Part shown: positions 60,068 to 64,000 of the stretch, piece by piece | Layout: every line of letters starts with the position of its first letter | Position numbering within the stretch: position 1 is the first letter of the stretch | Source of the DNA: Burkholderiales bacterium | GTDB taxonomy: Bacteria > Pseudomonadota > Gammaproteobacteria > Burkholderiales > SG8-39 | Length of the DNA: 64,000 nucleotides | Direction: 5' to 3' | Assembly: GCA_014860445.1 (NCBI GenBank) | Contig: JACZJT010000042.1 | Span: 45,534-109,533 of the forward strand | Made by a program: the position numbers and the translations under genes | Notes under the pieces: generated by a model | Databases searched by the model: none | Seen by the model: the letters and a program-made list of their open reading frames with translations, nothing else | What the model was told of the DNA's origin: nothing

Positions 60068-61633
60068 ATGGCCCTGATGAACGCGCAGCAATACCGCGAC
60101 AGCCTCGCAAAGCGCAAGCCGATGAAAGTCTACCTGGACGGAAAGCTGCTCGCGAACCCGCTCGAGCACCCGTACATCAAGACCTCGATGAATACCGTTG
60201 CACTGACCTACGAACTCGCGCATGACGCCGAGCACAGGCCGCTGATGACCGCCAAGTCCGCACTTACCGGCGAGATCATCAACCGCTTTTGCCACCTGCA
60301 TCAGAGCACGGATGACCTGATCAGCAAGGTGCGCATGCAGCGCCTGCTCGGACAGCGCTGCGGCACCTGCTTCCAGCGCTGCGTCGGCATGGATGCATTG
60401 AACGCCGTGTTTGCGACCACCTTCGATATGGACCAGAAGCTGGGCACGGGCTACCACGTGCGCTTCAGGAAGTTCGCCATCGCCATGGAGAAAAACGACT
60501 GGATCGTCGATGGCGCCATGACCGACGTCAAGGGCGATCGCAGCAAGCGCCCTGCCGAACAGCAGGACAAGGACATGTATCTGCGCGTCGTCGAACGGCG
60601 CGCAGACGGCGTCGTGATCCGAGGGGCCAAGGCGCACCAGACCGGCGCCGTCAATTCGCACATGGTGCTGGTCATGCCCACGCAATCCTTGAAGAAGGAC
60701 GAAAAGGACTACGCCATCGCCTGTGCGCTGCCCTCGGACTCCGAAGGCATCACCTACATCTACGGCCGCCAGTCCTGCGACGAACGCAAGCTCGGCGGCG
60801 GCGAAGCCTCCGATATCGATGCAGGCAGTTCGACCTACGGCGGCCAGGAAGCGCTGATGGTTTTCGACGATGTTTTCGTGCCCAACGATATGATTTTCAT
60901 GAACGGCGAAACCGAATTCGCCGGCCTGCTGGTCGACCTGTTCGCGAGCTATCACCGCCAGAGTTACGGCGGCTGCAAGGTCGGCAACGGCGACGTGGCC
61001 ATCGGCGCGGCGGCGTCCATCGCCGAATGCAACGGCGTGGCCAAGGCATCGCATATCAAGGACAAGATCGTCGAGATGAACCATCTCAACGAAACCCTGT
61101 TCGCCTGCGGAATCGCCTGCTCCGCCAACGGCAAGAAGCTGCCCGCGGGCAATTTTTTCGTCGACGCGCTGCTCGCCAACGTGTGCAAGCAGAACGTGAC
61201 GCGCATGCCTTACGAGATCGCGCGCATCCTGCAGGACATCGCCGGCGGACTGATGGTCACCCTGCCCTCGGCCAAGGATTGGTTGAATCCGGAGACCAGC
61301 GGGATACTGAAGAAATACCTCGCCGGCGCCGAAGGCATGAGCACCTACGAGCGCCTGCGCCTGCTGCGACTGATCGAGAACCTCACCATGGGTCGCGGTG
61401 CGGTGGCCTACCTTACCGAATCCATGCATGGCGCGGGTTCGCCGCAGGCGCAGCGCGTGCTCATCAGCCGGCTGGCCAATGTTGAGGAGAAAAAGGTTTA
61501 CGCGAAAAGCCTCGCGCTCAACAACAGCGTCGAAACGGTGGAAGCGTCGATACGGGCCGGCCTGCAGAAGTTGCGCCAGCCGACGAAGGACGTTGCTGCA
61601 GCTCCCGCCGCCGAGCTTGCGGCGGTGAAATAG
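60068..61633 (+). CDS. 4-hydroxybutyryl-CoA dehydratase/vinylacetyl-CoA isomerase family (AbfD-like)
   Basis: This 521-residue flavin enzyme of the HpaB fold has the four [4Fe-4S] ligands of 4-hydroxybutyryl-CoA dehydratase in the known spacing. Cys101 and Cys105 are in CFQRC; His296 and Cys303 are in YHRQSYGGC. These match C-x3-C and H-x6-C of the clostridial enzyme and are absent in ordinary 4-hydroxyphenylacetate hydroxylases. It would dehydrate 4-hydroxybutyryl-CoA to crotonyl-CoA. GGAGAG lies just before ATG 60068, and a palindromic operator lies further up. No CoA-transferase gene is adjacent in the window. Confidence 0.88.
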   Translation: MALMNAQQYRDSLAKRKPMKVYLDGKLLANPLEHPYIKTSMNTVALTYELAHDAEHRPLMTAKSALTGEIINRFCHLHQSTDDLISKVRMQRLLGQRCGTCFQRCVGMDALNAVFATTFDMDQKLGTGYHVRFRKFAIAMEKNDWIVDGAMTDVKGDRSKRPAEQQDKDMYLRVVERRADGVVIRGAKAHQTGAVNSHMVLVMPTQSLKKDEKDYAIACALPSDSEGITYIYGRQSCDERKLGGGEASDIDAGSSTYGGQEALMVFDDVFVPNDMIFMNGETEFAGLLVDLFASYHRQSYGGCKVGNGDVAIGAAASIAECNGVAKASHIKDKIVEMNHLNETLFACGIACSANGKKLPAGNFFVDALLANVCKQNVTRMPYEIARILQDIAGGLMVTLPSAKDWLNPETSGILKKYLAGAEGMSTYERLRLLRLIENLTMGRGAVAYLTESMHGAGSPQAQRVLISRLANVEEKKVYAKSLALNNSVETVEASIRAGLQKLRQPTKDVAAAPAAELAAVK

Positions 61634-61647
61634 CCGGGAGGCGCCGC

Positions 61648-61791
61648 TCAGCGCTGCTGCTTCGGATAGTCGAGCAGGTGGTTGAGCTTGCGCCCGGCCT
61701 CAAACAGGTCCTGCAGCGCGCGCCGTCTTCGAGCGTTTTCGTCACCGAGCGCTAGGTGAGGCAGGCGCAGGCCGCATCCGCCTGAGCAGGC
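61648..61791 (-). other. Open stretch beyond the TRAP permease stop, possible gene remnant
   Basis: Reading on in the permease frame past its TAA gives about 47 codons to a TGA at 61648-61650. The segment ends with protein-like ALQDLFEAGRKLNHLLDYP and no ATG start. A GTG in another frame opens TKTLEDGA and then loses sense, as if a short gene were frameshifted. It could be a relic or chance. Nothing else is seen between 61634 and 61791. Confidence 0.2.
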
Positions 61792-63699
61792 TTACCCGGC
61801 GGGCGGCGCTGTGGCGGCTTTTGCGGGATGGATTACGATCTGGTTGAGCAGCACCAGACCGAGCAGTCCCAGGCCGATGAAATCGGTGACGAAGCCAGGC
61901 TTGATCAGCATGATCGCGGCGGCCACCAGGCAGATCCTTTCCCACATATGGGCGGTGCGCCAGAAATAGCCATGCAGGCCGCCCGCGAGGGAGATCACGC
62001 CGATGGATGCCGTGGTCACGGAGAGCAGTATGGTTTGCCATTCGCCTATCATCAGCAATGAAGGCTCGAATATGAACATGAACGGCACGATGAAACCCGC
62101 GGCTCCCACACGCACCGCCGCCCATCCGGATTCCCATAAGGGCGCTTTGGCAAGACCGGCCGCGGCGTAGACCGCCAGCGCCACCGGCGGCGTGATCGCC
62201 GACAGGATCGCGAAATAGAAAGCGAACATGTGCGCCGCCGGCGGAATGGCGCCGAGCTTTATGATGGCCGGCACCAGCAGCGCGACCATCACGATGTAGG
62301 CCGGCGTCGTCGGCATGCCCATGCCCAGAACGATGCCGGCGAGCATGGTGAGGATCAGCGCCAGCGGCAGCAGGTCTTTCGACAGGCTAAGCACGACGGA
62401 AGTAAAGTTGATGGCAGCACCGGTGAGCGTAATCACCCCGATCACTATGCCGGCGCAGGCGCAGGCCAGTGCCACCGCGACGGAATTCTTGGCGCCGTCC
62501 TCCAGCGCGCCCCAGATCGTGCGCCAGTTGATGTCCTTGCGCGTGGACTTGCGCATCAGCGCCACCGGTACGCAGCTGAGCGTTCCCGCCAGCGCGCACA
62601 GCGGCGCGCTGAAACCCAGGATCAGGCCAAACAGGACCACCAGGACGGGAGTAAACATGTGGCCGCGCACGCGCATGACATCCATGAAACGCGGGATTTC
62701 GGAGCGCGGCAGGCCGTGCAGGCCGACACGCTTGGCCTCGAAATGCACGGCGAAGAATACCGCAAGGTAATAAAGAAAAGCAGGGATCGCCGCCCACATC
62801 GTGACCTGTAAATAGCTGACGGCGAGAAATTCCGCCATTACAAAGGCTGCTGCGCCCATGATCGGCGGCATGATCTGGCCGCCGGTGGAAGCGACCGACT
62901 CGACTGCCGCGGCGAACGGCGGGCGGAACCCGGTGCGCTTCATCAGCGGGATGGTGATCGGCCCGTCGACCAGCACGTTGGCTACTGCGCTGCCCGACAC
63001 CGTGCCGAACAGGCTGGAACTCACGACGGCGACCTTGCCCGGGCCGCCTGCCGTGTGGCCGGTCAGGGACAGCGCGAAGTCCATGAACAACTGGCCGATG
63101 CCGGTGCGCTCCATGAAGGCGCCGAACAGCACGAACATGATGACGTAGGCGGCGGAGACGCCTAGCGTGGGCCCGAAGATGCCCTCGGTCGTGAGATACA
63201 TGATTTCTACGATCTGTTCGGGGCGCGACTTGGCGATGAAAATGCCATAAAGCAGGAATATCAGCGCGGTAATCGGCAGCGCCCAGCCGATCACGCGCCG
63301 CGTCGCCTCCAGCACGATCAGCGTGAAAATCGTGCCCAGCACGAGTTCGAAGCGCGTGGGGTCGTCGACAAATACAAAGCGCTCCAGCAGGTAATCGTGA
63401 TTGATCCAGACATAGGCGATGGTGAAAACGGAGGCCGCGATCAACAGCCATTCGGGCCATCCCGCGCGTGCTGCAGTGGAACCGCCGATGGTTCCTCCCG
63501 CATCGTCGCGGATACCGGACGCGTCTTTTTTTCGAAAGATGGGGAACATCAAGAACACCAGCGTCAGCGCGAACAGCAGGTGAGTGGTGCGGAAGAACAG
63601 CGCTTGCGGCGCGCCGATGAACGCGATCGTGAGGTGGTACACCGACATGCCGACCGCGATCAGCGTGATCAGGCCTTTCAACATTCGGTCAGCTGTCAT
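61792..63699 (-). CDS. TRAP transporter fused permease, TAXI type (DctQM fusion)
   Basis: This 635-residue membrane protein combines the small DctQ-like four-helix part (first 150 residues) with the large DctM-like part. Evidence for the latter includes GLGVSAAYVIMFVLFGAFMERTG-like helices and SSLFGTVSGSAVANVLVDGPITIPLMKRTG. STGGQIMPPIMGAAAFVMAEFL and GMGMPTTPAYIVMVALL are also typical. Such fused permeases pair with TAXI binding proteins and take up organic acids such as C4-dicarboxylates or glutamate. The gene for the binding protein lies immediately upstream, past a terminator-like hairpin. Confidence 0.93.
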   Translation of the reverse strand: MTADRMLKGLITLIAVGMSVYHLTIAFIGAPQALFFRTTHLLFALTLVFLMFPIFRKKDASGIRDDAGGTIGGSTAARAGWPEWLLIAASVFTIAYVWINHDYLLERFVFVDDPTRFELVLGTIFTLIVLEATRRVIGWALPITALIFLLYGIFIAKSRPEQIVEIMYLTTEGIFGPTLGVSAAYVIMFVLFGAFMERTGIGQLFMDFALSLTGHTAGGPGKVAVVSSSLFGTVSGSAVANVLVDGPITIPLMKRTGFRPPFAAAVESVASTGGQIMPPIMGAAAFVMAEFLAVSYLQVTMWAAIPAFLYYLAVFFAVHFEAKRVGLHGLPRSEIPRFMDVMRVRGHMFTPVLVVLFGLILGFSAPLCALAGTLSCVPVALMRKSTRKDINWRTIWGALEDGAKNSVAVALACACAGIVIGVITLTGAAINFTSVVLSLSKDLLPLALILTMLAGIVLGMGMPTTPAYIVMVALLVPAIIKLGAIPPAAHMFAFYFAILSAITPPVALAVYAAAGLAKAPLWESGWAAVRVGAAGFIVPFMFIFEPSLLMIGEWQTILLSVTTASIGVISLAGGLHGYFWRTAHMWERICLVAAAIMLIKPGFVTDFIGLGLLGLVLLNQIVIHPAKAATAPPAG

Positions 63700-63718
63700 G
63701 TGGGCAGGGAAATGGGGT

Positions 63719-63749
63719 AAAAAAAAGCGGCGCGACAGGTCGCGCCGCT
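63719..63749 (-). terminator. Terminator/attenuator between binding-protein and permease genes
   Basis: On the minus strand an 11-base GC-rich perfect stem (AGCGGCGCGAC and its complement, plus arms 63726-63736 and 63739-63749) is followed by eight T residues (plus-strand A-run 63719-63726). It stands between the binding-protein stop and the permease start. Partial termination would keep the binding protein more abundant than the permease. Confidence 0.8.
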
Positions 63750-63765
63750 GTGGCGGCTCAGTGTA

Positions 63766-64000
63766 TCAGAGCACCTTGGCTTCTTTGTAATATTTCAGCG
63801 CGCCCGGATGGTAGGGCACGCCGACATCCGTCGCCATGTCTTTGACGGTCAGACCCTTGACCGCGGACACCACGTTGCCGAGGTTTTCGACATTGGTCGC
63901 GAGCGCCTTGGTGATCTTGTAGACCGTATCCTCGGGCAGCTTGCAGCTGGCCACCAGGTGCGTCCAGGTGCCTATGGTCTGCACGTCCTTGCTCTGCTTG
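63766..64000 (-). CDS. TAXI-family TRAP transporter solute-binding protein, C-terminal part
   Basis: The last 77 codons of a gene that continues past the window end. QTIGTWTHLVASCKLPEDTVYKITKAL and the closing VPYHPGALKYYKEAKVL are typical of the C-terminal lobe of TAXI periplasmic receptors. The signal peptide and ligand site lie outside the window. It precedes the fused permease on the same strand. Confidence 0.88.
   Translation of the reverse strand, partial: KQSKDVQTIGTWTHLVASCKLPEDTVYKITKALATNVENLGNVVSAVKGLTVKDMATDVGVPYHPGALKYYKEAKVL

Overview
The window reads as one contiguous piece of a GC-rich Gram-negative chromosome. The gene order points to a free-living betaproteobacterium. Supporting signs are dusB-fis-purH-purD-hemF, amgK-murU divergent from lptD-surA-pdxA-rsmA, glyQ-glyS-gmhB-plsC, and pepP-ubiH. 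No rRNA, tRNA, CRISPR array, insertion sequence or phage gene was seen. Coding density is very high and many genes overlap by ATGA or GTGA.

Layout. 33-3530 is a Pqi-type intermembrane lipid transport operon: two half-length PqiA proteins, the MCE protein PqiB and the lipoprotein PqiC. A convergent SLC13-type transporter follows. 5372-6031 is the only long non-coding gap. It holds a relic of a Kup-like potassium transporter C-terminus and a candidate promoter.

6032-25481 is a long plus-strand cluster for alpha-glucan and trehalose: glgB, glgE, treS-maltokinase fusion, a membrane protein with mechanosensitive-channel-like helices, glgX, treZ, a malQ-treY fusion, an MscS channel and a glycosidase. 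Together these can turn alpha-glucan into trehalose (GlgX, MalQ, TreY, TreZ). They can also turn trehalose back into branched alpha-glucan through maltose and maltose-1-phosphate (TreS, Mak, GlgE, GlgB). The two channel-type genes suggest a link to osmotic stress. egtB follows.

26893-32399 (minus strand) is a possible cyclic-nucleotide module: an Npt1-like carrier with a large HEAT-like domain, a stand-alone cNMP-binding protein one base downstream, an exported protein of unknown function and a class III nucleotide cyclase.

32554-48550 is mostly housekeeping: haem and purine synthesis, Fis, DusB, ubiquinone synthesis, PepP, peptidoglycan recycling (AmgK, MurU), outer-membrane assembly (LptD, SurA), PdxA and RsmA. 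A pair of related palindromic repeats flanks murU-amgK. 48586-54070 holds gloA, a YgjP-like metalloprotease, plsC, gmhB, glyS and glyQ.

54192-64000 is more accessory: an AtaL-like protein, a diguanylate cyclase, gentisate dioxygenase, NfeD and stomatin-like proteins, an MFS carrier, a 4-hydroxybutyryl-CoA dehydratase family enzyme behind a palindromic operator, and a TAXI-type TRAP transporter cut by the window end.
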